From Alphaproteobacteria bacterium (GTDB lineage: Bacteria; Pseudomonadota; Alphaproteobacteria; SHVP01): 64,000 nucleotides of DNA. The notes below the pieces were generated by a model, which did not search any database, was not told the origin of the DNA, and saw only the letters and a program-made list of their open reading frames with translations. Where the stretch lies: positions 17,026-81,025 of the forward strand of contig VGES01000012.1 of assembly GCA_016869765.1 (NCBI GenBank), given 5' to 3'. The first letter of the stretch is position 1. Each line of letters begins with the position of its first letter. Below are positions 55,459 through 63,928 of the stretch, piece by piece. A program made the translations under genes and the position numbers.

Positions 55459-56127
55459 ATGCAGAAGACCAAGCGCGCCCTGATCTTCGGAACGGCCTCA
55501 TTCGCGGAGGTCGTGCGTTTTTACCTGGATGCCGACAGCCTCTATGAGGTAGTGGCGTTCACGGCCAGTCGAGCGAGCATCGCGCAACCCTCGAAACAAG
55601 GCTTGCCGGTGGTGCCCTTCGAGGAGATCGCCGACCGGTTCCCTCCCGGTGACCACGAGATGTTCGTCGCCGTCGGTTACCGCCAACTCAACCGCCTGCG
55701 CGAGCGCTTCTGTCTCGAGGCGAAGGGCAAGGGCTATTCGCTAATCCGATACGTTTCCTCGAAGGCGACAACGTGGGGCGATACCAGGATCGGCGATAAC
55801 GTCTTCATTTTCGAGGACAACACGATTCAGCCGTTCGTCTCGATTGGCGATGACACGATCTTGTGGAGCGGCAACCATGTCGGTCATCATTCGACCATCG
55901 GCGCTCACTGCTTCATCTCGAGTCATGTCGTGATCTCGGGGCATTGCCAGGTCGGAGACCATTGCTTCCTCGGAGTCAACGCGACGATTGCCGATACCGT
56001 CGTGGTCGGCGATCGCAACATCATCGGTCCAGGAGCGTTGATCCAGAAGAACACCGGAGCTGATGAAGTCTACGTGGCGGAGCGAACCGCGAAGTTCCCC
56101 AAGGATAGCAGCCGGTTCTTCCGATGA
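55459..56127 (+). CDS. NeuD/PglD-family sugar O- or N-acyltransferase
   Basis: A 222-residue protein with an N-terminal Rossmann-like PglD_N domain (ALIFGTASFAEVVRFYLD) and a C-terminal left-handed beta-helix (IGDNVFIFEDNTIQPFVSIGDDTILWSGNHVGHHSTIGAHCFISSHVVISG). The catalytic-type His is in GNHVGHH. Relatives (PglD, PerB, NeuD) N-acetylate UDP-amino sugars made by DegT aminotransferases. With the epimerase and DegT gene upstream this gives a complete amino-sugar branch. It overlaps the next gene by 4 bases. Confidence 0.87.
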   Translation: MQKTKRALIFGTASFAEVVRFYLDADSLYEVVAFTASRASIAQPSKQGLPVVPFEEIADRFPPGDHEMFVAVGYRQLNRLRERFCLEAKGKGYSLIRYVSSKATTWGDTRIGDNVFIFEDNTIQPFVSIGDDTILWSGNHVGHHSTIGAHCFISSHVVISGHCQVGDHCFLGVNATIADTVVVGDRNIIGPGALIQKNTGADEVYVAERTAKFPKDSSRFFR

Positions 56128-56747
56128 GTGGGGATCGGGTCGATCTTTCTGCGGTCGCGGAACTCTACACCTCCAGTCTGCGCGAACATGGTGAGGTTGC
56201 GCGCGGCGTAGGGTGGAAGGCGCCGGCCGATCATGAGCTACGATTCGAACGCCTGACGACGGTGATCGAGCAAGGCCCGACCGATTTCGTCGTTGCCTAT
56301 CTTGGCTGTGGTTTTGGATCGCTATTCGAATTTCTCGTCGCGACCGGACGCAAGCCGGGCTTGTATCGGGGTTACGACATCAGCGAAGAGATGCTGGCAG
56401 CGGCGCGTCGCCGGGTGTCATCGAGCGACGCCGTGTTCGTGCTCGGATCTCGAATCGATGAGCCGGCGGATGACAGCTTCGCGTCTGGCATTTTCAATGT
56501 CCGCTTGGCGGCCAGCGAAGACGAGTGGCGGGAGCATGTGATTCGATCGCTCGACAACATGAATGAGATGTCGCGCTGTGGGTTCGCCTTCAACCTCCTG
56601 ACGTCCTACGTCGACTGGCGAGACGACAATCTCTACTACGCGGATCCGAGTTTTTTCTTCGATCTATGCAAGCGGCGTTATTCCCGCTTCGTCAGTTTGT
56701 CGCACGACTATCCACTGTGGGAGTGGACGATCTCCGTTCGACGGTGA
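56124..56747 (+). CDS. Small class I SAM-dependent methyltransferase
   Basis: A compact 207-residue protein. Motif I is VVAYLGCGFGSLFEFL, followed by YRGYDISEEMLAAARRR (motif II acid). The downstream catalytic half is short and divergent (YADPSFFFDLCKRRYSRFVSL). It overlaps both neighbours by 4 bases (ATGA at the front, GTGA at the back), so it is firmly part of the operon. Its substrate is unknown and its sequence is the least typical of the cluster's methyltransferases. Confidence 0.75.
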   Translation: MSGDRVDLSAVAELYTSSLREHGEVARGVGWKAPADHELRFERLTTVIEQGPTDFVVAYLGCGFGSLFEFLVATGRKPGLYRGYDISEEMLAAARRRVSSSDAVFVLGSRIDEPADDSFASGIFNVRLAASEDEWREHVIRSLDNMNEMSRCGFAFNLLTSYVDWRDDNLYYADPSFFFDLCKRRYSRFVSLSHDYPLWEWTISVRR

Positions 56748-57667
56748 GCACGTTTCGGTTCAAGAGCCTCGGGCTTGTCTACGCACCGAAGGCCGGGAGG
56801 CCTTGGGCTCGATCCCATACCCAGGCACCGACACCGCTTTCGCTCGGTGTTGGGCGCTTCCGGGTCTATGGGGCGACGCGCGACGAGCACCAGCGCTCGC
56901 ATATCGACTGGTTCGACATCGACCTCACTGGCGAGCCAACGATTCTGACAGTGGCGGAGGAGCCGGCCTTGGCGCCTGGGCCACTCGGCAATTTTGACGG
57001 CGATGGGGTGTACCCGGCATCCGTCGTGCGCGATGGTGACGCAATCCGTCTCTATACGATTGGTTGGAACGCCGGTTTGCGACCGCCGATGTTTTATGCC
57101 GCGGCTGGACTCGCCATCAGTCATGACGGCGGTCGCTCGTTCAAACGCGCGCGGATAGCGCCCATCCTGGCCCGCTCCGAGCACGACCCCTGTCTCGTCA
57201 CCGCGCCGGTCGTTCGCCGCGAAGGCGAGCGATGGCGGATGTGGTACGTCTCGGGATACCGGTGGGAGGAGGGGGCAGGTGGGCTGACTTCTCGCTATCA
57301 CATCAAGTACGCCGAATCGCGGGACGGCATCGAGTGGCAGCGCGATGGCCGGGTTTGCATCGACACGCTGGGACCGGACGAGACGAACATCGCACGCTGC
57401 TGGACGACGCAGGAGGATGGTGCCTATCAGGGCTGGTATTCGTTCGCCCGACGGGGACGCTACCAGCTCGGGTACGCAACATCCGCCGACGGCTTGACCT
57501 GGGAGCGCCGCGACGACGACCTCGAGTTCGAATCTTCCGGTGAAGCGTGGGACCGGGATGTCCAGGCCTACCCGGCGGTCGTGCGGGTCGGCCGACGATG
57601 GTTCATGTTCTACAACGGCGCCGGTTTTGGGCGGGACGGGGTAGGACTAGCGGTCGCTGAACCTTGA
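56744..57667 (+). CDS. Five-bladed beta-propeller protein (GH43/GH32-like), cytoplasmic
   Basis: A 307-residue protein with blade-type repeats of GH43/GH32-like propellers: DGDGVYPASVVRDGDAIRLY, GLAISHDGGRSFKR, WRMWYVSGYRW, YHIKYAESRDGIEWQR, YQLGYATSADGLTWERR and RRWFMFYNGAGFG. There is no signal peptide. Similar propellers occur in lipopolysaccharide and capsule clusters where they seem to be sugar-binding or transferase-associated rather than secreted hydrolases. The GTG 56744 overlaps the methyltransferase stop by 4 bases. The catalytic residues of GH43 cannot be assigned by eye. Confidence 0.78.
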   Translation: MSTFRFKSLGLVYAPKAGRPWARSHTQAPTPLSLGVGRFRVYGATRDEHQRSHIDWFDIDLTGEPTILTVAEEPALAPGPLGNFDGDGVYPASVVRDGDAIRLYTIGWNAGLRPPMFYAAAGLAISHDGGRSFKRARIAPILARSEHDPCLVTAPVVRREGERWRMWYVSGYRWEEGAGGLTSRYHIKYAESRDGIEWQRDGRVCIDTLGPDETNIARCWTTQEDGAYQGWYSFARRGRYQLGYATSADGLTWERRDDDLEFESSGEAWDRDVQAYPAVVRVGRRWFMFYNGAGFGRDGVGLAVAEP

Positions 57668-57674
57668 GGCAGAC

Positions 57675-59477
57675 GTGCTAGACCAACTCCGGACGTTGTT
57701 CGCCGATATCCGGGAGCGGCTTGGCGCCATTCTTTGGGTGTTGATCGTTCTGCAGGCCCTGACGGGGCTGATGGAAGGCTTGGCGGTGGCGAGCATCCTT
57801 CCGCTGCTCGGCCTCGTCGGGATCGGGTCCGTAGAAAGCGGCAACCCGGTTGTCGGCGCCATTCGAGGAGCGGCAGAGATGTTCGGTCTGCCATTCTCCT
57901 ACAGCGTTGTTGGTGCCTTCATCGTCCTCGTGTTCGCGGTCAATTACGGCGTGTTCGTGACCCAGGCCGCGCTATCCGCGAAGCTCTACTCGCGTTACGG
58001 CACCGGCTGGCAGAACGAGTTGTTTCGCACGATCGTCGAGGCGCGGTGGCGGTTTTTCGTCCGCCACCGAGGTGGCGACCTGATGAACGGCTTGACCGGT
58101 GAAGTTACGCGGGTCACGGGTGCCTTTTATCAATTCACGCTGTTCGCGGCGGCCAGTGTTACCGCCGCGATCTACGTCGTGATCGCGTTGGCGTTGTCTT
58201 GGCAGGTGACGCTGCTGATTTTGTCGGTCGGGGCACTTCTGTTCGCGGTCACCAGACCCCTGGTCAAGCGGGCCTACCGCGTTGGCAACGACGTGTCCCG
58301 GGACAATGCCGAGGTCCAGGCGCTCGGCGCTCAGTTCATCGGCGGCGCCAAGCTCCTGAAGGCGACGGCGACCGAAGCGGTTGCCGTGCGGATGGTGTCA
58401 CCGGTCATCGATCGGCTGCGACGAAGCACGTTCTTCAGTCTCTTCGACGGCCAGCTCATTCGATCGATCTTCGAGTTCGGTGGCGTCGTCATGCTGGTGG
58501 CGCTCCTCGTCGTCGGTGTCCAGGTCATCGGCATCGATGCCGGGATCGTACTCGTCGTGCTGGTGCTCTTTGTGCGTCTGTTTCCGAAGTTATCGAGCCT
58601 CCAACAGTCTCTGCAGGCCATCAACGTGTTGGCTCCGGCCGTTTCGACCCTACGAGCGTTGCGCAAAGCCGCGGGCGATGATCGGGAAGAGTCGGCGATC
58701 GAGCAGGGCAAGGGCGCTCGCGGCGGTCCCGCGGCGCTTACGTTCGCGGGAGTGTGCGTCGATCACGGTGCGGGTTTGGTGCTGCGGGATATCGACCTCG
58801 TGATCCAGCCCGGCGAGATTCTCGCGCTCGTCGGCGGGTCGGGAGCCGGAAAATCGACCCTGGTCGATTGCCTCCTTCGGCTGACCGAGCCGACAGGTGG
58901 CGTTATCCGGATCGATGGGGAGCCGTTGAGTGCACTTCCGCTCCGAAGCTGGCGCCGGAGCGTCGGTTATCTCTCTCAGGACTCCGTACTGTTCAATGCC
59001 AGTATTGCGGAGAACATCGCTTGGGGTCTTGGACAGGTGGATCGCCCGACGATCGAATCGGCGGCACGCCGCGCCTCCGTCCACGACTTCATCGTGGGGC
59101 TGCCACAGACCTACGATACCCGGGTCGGCGATCGCGGTGTCCGACTGTCCGGCGGGGAACGCCAACGGATTGCGCTGGCCCGCGCGCTGATCGGTAACCC
59201 ACGCCTGCTCGTGCTCGACGAGGCGACAAGCGCGCTGGACGCGGAAACCGAACGGGCCGTCACCGACACCATCGCGCCGCTCAAGGGGAGCGTCACGATC
59301 GTGCTGGTCGCGCACCGGCTTTCGACCTGCCGTGTCGCCGATCGAATCGTCGTCCTGGAAGCCGGGCGCATCCAGGAGGTCGGTACGATGACCGAGCTGT
59401 TGGCCGCGCGTGGCCGTTTTCATCAGCTCTGGTCCCTACAGACGGAAGGGGTTTTGCCAGAGGTGACCCCGGTTTGA
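57675..59477 (+). CDS. ABC transporter, fused permease-ATPase (MsbA/PglK-like exporter)
   Basis: A 600-residue half-transporter: six hydrophobic helices (about 17-320), then a nucleotide-binding domain with Walker A GGSGAGKST at 387-395, signature LSGGE at 491-495, Walker B LLVLDEATSALD and the AHRLST H-loop. As a homodimer it would flip a lipid-linked sugar or glycolipid from the inner to the outer leaflet, like PglK or MsbA. Position after the glycan-building genes supports that job, but a small-molecule substrate is possible. GTG 57675 is 7 bases after the propeller gene. Confidence 0.86.
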   Translation: MLDQLRTLFADIRERLGAILWVLIVLQALTGLMEGLAVASILPLLGLVGIGSVESGNPVVGAIRGAAEMFGLPFSYSVVGAFIVLVFAVNYGVFVTQAALSAKLYSRYGTGWQNELFRTIVEARWRFFVRHRGGDLMNGLTGEVTRVTGAFYQFTLFAAASVTAAIYVVIALALSWQVTLLILSVGALLFAVTRPLVKRAYRVGNDVSRDNAEVQALGAQFIGGAKLLKATATEAVAVRMVSPVIDRLRRSTFFSLFDGQLIRSIFEFGGVVMLVALLVVGVQVIGIDAGIVLVVLVLFVRLFPKLSSLQQSLQAINVLAPAVSTLRALRKAAGDDREESAIEQGKGARGGPAALTFAGVCVDHGAGLVLRDIDLVIQPGEILALVGGSGAGKSTLVDCLLRLTEPTGGVIRIDGEPLSALPLRSWRRSVGYLSQDSVLFNASIAENIAWGLGQVDRPTIESAARRASVHDFIVGLPQTYDTRVGDRGVRLSGGERQRIALARALIGNPRLLVLDEATSALDAETERAVTDTIAPLKGSVTIVLVAHRLSTCRVADRIVVLEAGRIQEVGTMTELLAARGRFHQLWSLQTEGVLPEVTPV

Positions 59478-59531
59478 CGTTGACGACGTCCAGTTCACCG
59501 CCATCTATTGGCGTCAACAGTCGAGGATGCG

Positions 59532-60698
59532 ATGCCCGCCACCAATACCGTTAGCAAGTTCGGAAGCTACGTCGATCGGGCCTGGGGTCTGGTCAAGCAC
59601 CGGCCTAAGGGTTGGAAGGCGTTGCTCTACAACACAGCGATGGCGAAGGCGCGCATTGCCGGCCCCCTGATGATGCCCGTGCACCTCACCATCGAACCCA
59701 CCAATGCGTGCAACGCGCGCTGCCCGGTTTGCGAAACCGGGAACGGGACGATGGCGCGGCGGCGCGGTCTCATCGACTTCGATGTCTACAAGGAGTTCAT
59801 CGACGACGTCGCGCCGACGACCGCCGTGCTCATGTACTACTTCATGGGAGAACCGTTCTTGCACCGGCGCTCTTACGACATGGTCCGCTATGCCCGCGAC
59901 AAGGGGATCTATGTCGAGACCTGCACGAACGGCGACTTCGTCGACGCCGAGGGGATCGTTTACTCGGACGTGAACGAGATCAACTTCCAGATCGGCGGCA
60001 TGCGTCAGGAAACGCATGGCATCTATCGCGTGCGCTCGAACCTCGACAAGATACATCTCAACCTTCACGCGCTGCTGGACCTCCGCCGTCGGCACCCCGA
60101 GTCGAACGTGCAGGTCAACGTCGGCTTCATCGTCATGAAGCACAACGAACACGAAGTGCCGGAGTTCCTGCGTTGGGCCAAGGAGATCGGCATCGACCGC
60201 GCCAACGTTATCGACCCCTGTGTTCGATCGGTGGCCGAAGGGGAAGAACTGTTGCCCAAGGATCGCAGCTATTGGTTCTACGACGAACAGGCCTTTGCGC
60301 GTGGTGTGCTGAAGCCGAAGGTCGTGCCCGACAACGAGTGCACGTGGATCTGGAACTCGACGGTCGTCAACTGGGACGGCAGCGTCGTTCCTTGCTGCCG
60401 CGACCCGAACGGCAAACACGTGTTCGGCAATGCCTTCGAGCATTCGCTGCGCGAGGTGTGGAACGGGCCGGCGACGCGGGCGTTTCGTGAGAAGATCGCC
60501 AGTGCCCAAGGTGACGTCGACATCTGCAAGTTGTGCTCGGGCTATGGTGTGCCCAAACTCGACAACGCACCGCCGCTCCAGTTCGAGATCAAGCGGCTCA
60601 GCCTCGATACCAACGTCCTCGACATTCCGGCCGATCTCGGTGGTGATGCGGCCGCCGAACAGTCCAGCGGCTCGCGCGAGCGCGCCACCGTCAACTGA
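59532..60698 (+). CDS. Radical SAM protein with SPASM domain
   Basis: A 388-residue enzyme. The radical SAM cluster cysteines are C60-x3-C64-x2-C67 (CNARCPVC). The C-terminal SPASM region has several further cysteines (DNECTW, VVPCCRDPNGKHVFGNAFEHSLREVW, DICKLCSG) for auxiliary Fe-S clusters. SPASM proteins modify peptides, proteins or sugars; this arrangement also occurs in lipopolysaccharide/O-antigen clusters. Start ATG 59532 follows a GAGGA site; the 54-base gap before it is the largest in the cluster. The substrate is unknown. It sits between the exporter and the last transferase. Confidence 0.85.
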   Translation: MPATNTVSKFGSYVDRAWGLVKHRPKGWKALLYNTAMAKARIAGPLMMPVHLTIEPTNACNARCPVCETGNGTMARRRGLIDFDVYKEFIDDVAPTTAVLMYYFMGEPFLHRRSYDMVRYARDKGIYVETCTNGDFVDAEGIVYSDVNEINFQIGGMRQETHGIYRVRSNLDKIHLNLHALLDLRRRHPESNVQVNVGFIVMKHNEHEVPEFLRWAKEIGIDRANVIDPCVRSVAEGEELLPKDRSYWFYDEQAFARGVLKPKVVPDNECTWIWNSTVVNWDGSVVPCCRDPNGKHVFGNAFEHSLREVWNGPATRAFREKIASAQGDVDICKLCSGYGVPKLDNAPPLQFEIKRLSLDTNVLDIPADLGGDAAAEQSSGSRERATVN

Positions 60699-60708
60699 TC
60701 CCCCTCTC

Positions 60709-63363
60709 GTGATCGCGGCCATCGCCTTCTTGGGCGCCGCCTTAGGCGCGTTGGGCGCACGTATGGCGTTCATCCGCCAGGGTGCAGATCGCCGGGTCGA
60801 TCATCACTACTGGCTGGTCGTGGCCCAAGCCCTTCGCGCCGATCCGCGTCTGCCGCCGATCATCCGTGGGCGATATCTGCTCGAGGACGAGCGCCAGTCC
60901 TATCCGCCCTTTTTCGCCTGGTTCCTTTCGTGGTTTCGGCCCGAGTTCCTCGAGCGACGAGCGGTGGGTCTTTCCCAAATCGCCGACCTCGGCTTGATCG
61001 GCGTTCTGATCGTGTTCGGTGTCGTTTCAGGCGTCACCGGGTGGGCGATGGCGATCGGGGCGGCGGTGATCGGACTGGCCCCGGTGTTGGTCGCCTACAA
61101 CGTGCAGGTCAATCCGCGGAGTTGGGGCAACCTGTTCCTGTCGGTGAAGCTCATGGCCGAAGTCCTGGCCGTGGGCATGGCTGGGTCCTACGAGATCGCC
61201 TTCTGGGCGGTAGCAATCGCGGCCACCGCGGGCGTCATCCTGAGCCACAAGATGTCGACCCAATTCATGCTCGCGCTCTGGCCGGCCTGGGCGATCGTTC
61301 TAGGTTCCTGGGCGGTCGCGACCATTCCCCTGTTTGGGCTGATCGTTGCAACCGCGATCACCGGGCCGACGTTCGCCCGATTGCAGTGGCGATCGCACGC
61401 CGACATCGTTCGTTTCTGGCATCGACACTGGCGCAATCTCGGTGCCCACGCCGTGCGTCAATCGCCGATCTACGGCTCGCCTGGCGGCCCGGACGGGCGC
61501 TTCCACGGTCAGGGGCTGCGCGGGGTCGTCCAGCATCTGAAAAACGTGGTGGCCTATTTGCCGCTTGGCGTTCTGGCGCCGGTGGTGTTGTTCATCGCTC
61601 CCGCACCTCCGGCCTGGCTCCTCGCCTGGTTCGCCGGCGCTTATGCTATGGCACTGCTCACGTTGTTCGTGCCGTTTCTCAAGTGTTTCGGGGGCGGGCA
61701 CCACTACGTGTTCAACGCCGTTCTGCCGGCGGTGCTCTGGTGGATGCTGGCGGTTGAAACAGGCGATCCCGTCGTCCAGGCGCTCCTGGCGATCGGCCTC
61801 ATCGTGACTCTTGCGGCGCTCGTGTTGGGTTGGCGCCAGCGAGCCGGTCGTGGTGGGACCAGCGACCCTGACCTGGCCGCGGCCCGTGCGGCGCTCGCCA
61901 AACGTTCGCGCGCGCCGATCGCGGTATTTCCGCTGGTCACCGCCGAGGTGGTGGCGTCCGATGGCCGAAACCCCGTCTTGTGGGGCGGACATGGTTACGG
62001 CTTCCGGCTTCTCGAACCGATCTTTCCGGTGGTTTCGGCCCCGCTCGGGGCAACCCTTCGCGGCCATGGCACCGGGCTCGTGCTTTGGGACAGCACCTAT
62101 TGGCCCGGGGCGGACGCGGTGCTTCGGGATGAAGCGCGTGTTTCACATGTCGAGTCCTTTGGTCGCTGGCGCTTAGCCGAGATCCCGCGCTCGACGCCGT
62201 CACGTCATCCATCGGTGATGATCGTCGTGCGAAGCCTGGGCATCGGCGGAACCGAACGCCACCTGGCGCAGGTCGTACCACAACTTGCCGGACGCGGTCT
62301 TCCGATCGAAGTGGTGACGCTCCATCCTGGTGGGGCCATGGCCGATCGTCTGCGGGCGCAGGGAATCAAGGTTTATGAGGCCGATCGCCGCCGCGGTACG
62401 GTATCGGCGTTCGTTTGGTTGTGGCGGCTCCTCACCGTCCGTCGTCCGGCGATTGCACACTTCTTCCTGCCCGAGGCCTACCTGGTTGGCGCGATCGCAG
62501 CGATAGTCGCGGACGTTCCGAGCCTACTCATGAGTCGCCGCAGCCTGAACTACTACCATCGCAAACACCCGTTTCTGGCGCACCTCGAAAAGGCTCTTCA
62601 TCGGCGCATGACCACGATCGTCGGAAACAGCGACGCCGTGCTCGCCGATCTTCGAAACGAGGGCGTCCCGGTTCGGCGCGTCAGGAAGATCCTTAACGGG
62701 ATCGATCTCTCGCCCTATGCGAACGCAAATTCGCGGGACCGCTTGCGATCCGAACTGAGCATCGCCCGGGACAGTGTCGTCCTGATCATCGTCGCGAATC
62801 TCATTCCCTATAAGGGACACGCCGATCTCATCGACGCGCTTTCGCGCCGAGCCCATGACCTGCCCGCCGACTGGCGTCTCTTGTGTGTCGGGCGCGACAC
62901 GGGAATTCGCGATGGATTGCAGCAGCGGGCCCGCGACGGGATGATCGGAGATCATATACTGTGGCTGGGTGAACGTGCCGATGTTCCCGACCTCCTCGCA
63001 TCGGCCGATATCGCCATCTCGACATCGCACGAGGAAGGATCGTCGAACGCCATCATCGAGGCGATGGCGGCGGGCCTTCCTGTCGTGGCGACCGAGGCCG
63101 GCGGCAACCGAGAGCTGGTGATCGACGGCTGGAACGGGGCCCTGGTCGGCGTGGGCGACACGGAGGCGCTGGCCGCCCAGCTTGTCGCGCTCGCCCACGA
63201 CGAATTCCGGCGCAAGGCGATGGGTGAGATCGCTCGGGCGGAGGTCGAACGGAACTACACGCTCGACCGCTGCGTCGATGAATACCTCGCGCTCTATGAC
63301 GAGGTGTATCTGCCGGGGGCCCACGCGGCCCAATTGGCCCAGGATCAGTCGCCGGGGCGATAG
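60709..63363 (+). CDS. GT-C-like polytopic membrane protein fused to a GT4 glycosyltransferase
   Basis: An 884-residue product from GTG 60709. Residues 1-400 contain about ten hydrophobic segments with an acidic motif VDHHYW (D31) in the first loop and YPPFFAWF, as in ArnT/PMT-type GT-C enzymes. A soluble region of about 100 residues (to ~500) ends FGRWRLAEIPR. From about residue 503 a complete GT4 enzyme follows (MIVVRSLGIGGTERHLAQV, IVANLIPYKGHADLI, EX7E E776/E784 in SHEEGSSNAIIEAMAAGLPVV). No stop separates them. The topology is awkward, see findings. The end overlaps a converging gene by 19 bases. Confidence 0.8.
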   Translation: MIAAIAFLGAALGALGARMAFIRQGADRRVDHHYWLVVAQALRADPRLPPIIRGRYLLEDERQSYPPFFAWFLSWFRPEFLERRAVGLSQIADLGLIGVLIVFGVVSGVTGWAMAIGAAVIGLAPVLVAYNVQVNPRSWGNLFLSVKLMAEVLAVGMAGSYEIAFWAVAIAATAGVILSHKMSTQFMLALWPAWAIVLGSWAVATIPLFGLIVATAITGPTFARLQWRSHADIVRFWHRHWRNLGAHAVRQSPIYGSPGGPDGRFHGQGLRGVVQHLKNVVAYLPLGVLAPVVLFIAPAPPAWLLAWFAGAYAMALLTLFVPFLKCFGGGHHYVFNAVLPAVLWWMLAVETGDPVVQALLAIGLIVTLAALVLGWRQRAGRGGTSDPDLAAARAALAKRSRAPIAVFPLVTAEVVASDGRNPVLWGGHGYGFRLLEPIFPVVSAPLGATLRGHGTGLVLWDSTYWPGADAVLRDEARVSHVESFGRWRLAEIPRSTPSRHPSVMIVVRSLGIGGTERHLAQVVPQLAGRGLPIEVVTLHPGGAMADRLRAQGIKVYEADRRRGTVSAFVWLWRLLTVRRPAIAHFFLPEAYLVGAIAAIVADVPSLLMSRRSLNYYHRKHPFLAHLEKALHRRMTTIVGNSDAVLADLRNEGVPVRRVRKILNGIDLSPYANANSRDRLRSELSIARDSVVLIIVANLIPYKGHADLIDALSRRAHDLPADWRLLCVGRDTGIRDGLQQRARDGMIGDHILWLGERADVPDLLASADIAISTSHEEGSSNAIIEAMAAGLPVVATEAGGNRELVIDGWNGALVGVGDTEALAAQLVALAHDEFRRKAMGEIARAEVERNYTLDRCVDEYLALYDEVYLPGAHAAQLAQDQSPGR

Positions 63364-63866
63364 CCGCTGAGCCACAGGAGACCGGTGAGCACCTCGCCGG
63401 TCTCGGGCAGGAAGTCGTAGCCGACATAGTCGGCTGAGGCGTAGACGGTGGCCTCCAACACGACGTCGGCAGCGCGCAACAGCGCGATGCGCATCCGCCA
63501 CAACACCCGTCCCTCCACCTCGAGTTTTTCGACCTTCGTCACTGGCCCGTGGAACGCGTGCCAGTCCGGGCGTGATTCTACCCCGGGGTAGGCGAGGCGG
63601 GCCGGGATCAGGGCCGCGAGATCAGCAGCCAGCCCGTTGGCGGCGAGTCGCTCCGGATCGGCGGGCTCGATCTTTAGGGCTATTGCCGCGAGCGCCACTC
63701 GGGCGGGCTGCCCCAACACCCAGTCGGAAGGATTCACCGGATGTAGCGGCGAGAAGAACGTGAACGATCCGCCCGGGTGCTTCGCTAGCGCGATCGCCTG
63801 CGGCGCCGGCGCTACAGATTCCAAAGCCTGGATCGTCACGTCGACGACGGTTTGGCTCGCCAACAC
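63345..63866 (-). CDS. Hypothetical protein
   Basis: I do not recognise this 173-residue protein. It has no membrane segment, signal peptide or cysteine; visible pieces are KHPGGSFTFFSPLHPVNPSDW and a C-terminal TVYASADYVGYDFLPETGEVLTGLLWLSGYRPGD. GTG 63866 is the first conventional start. The frame stays open upstream and reads like protein (DPYRAFFITENGEATDVYP) to a CTG at 63932 that overlaps the stop of the upstream oxidoreductase gene, so the real start may be there (195 aa). It follows the oxidoreductase gene closely, probably in one operon. Confidence 0.6.
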   Translation of the reverse strand: MLASQTVVDVTIQALESVAPAPQAIALAKHPGGSFTFFSPLHPVNPSDWVLGQPARVALAAIALKIEPADPERLAANGLAADLAALIPARLAYPGVESRPDWHAFHGPVTKVEKLEVEGRVLWRMRIALLRAADVVLEATVYASADYVGYDFLPETGEVLTGLLWLSGYRPGD

Positions 63867-63928
63867 CGGATAAACGTCGGTTGCTTCGCCGTTCTCGGTG
63901 ATGAAGAACGCGCGGTACGGGTCGCCCG

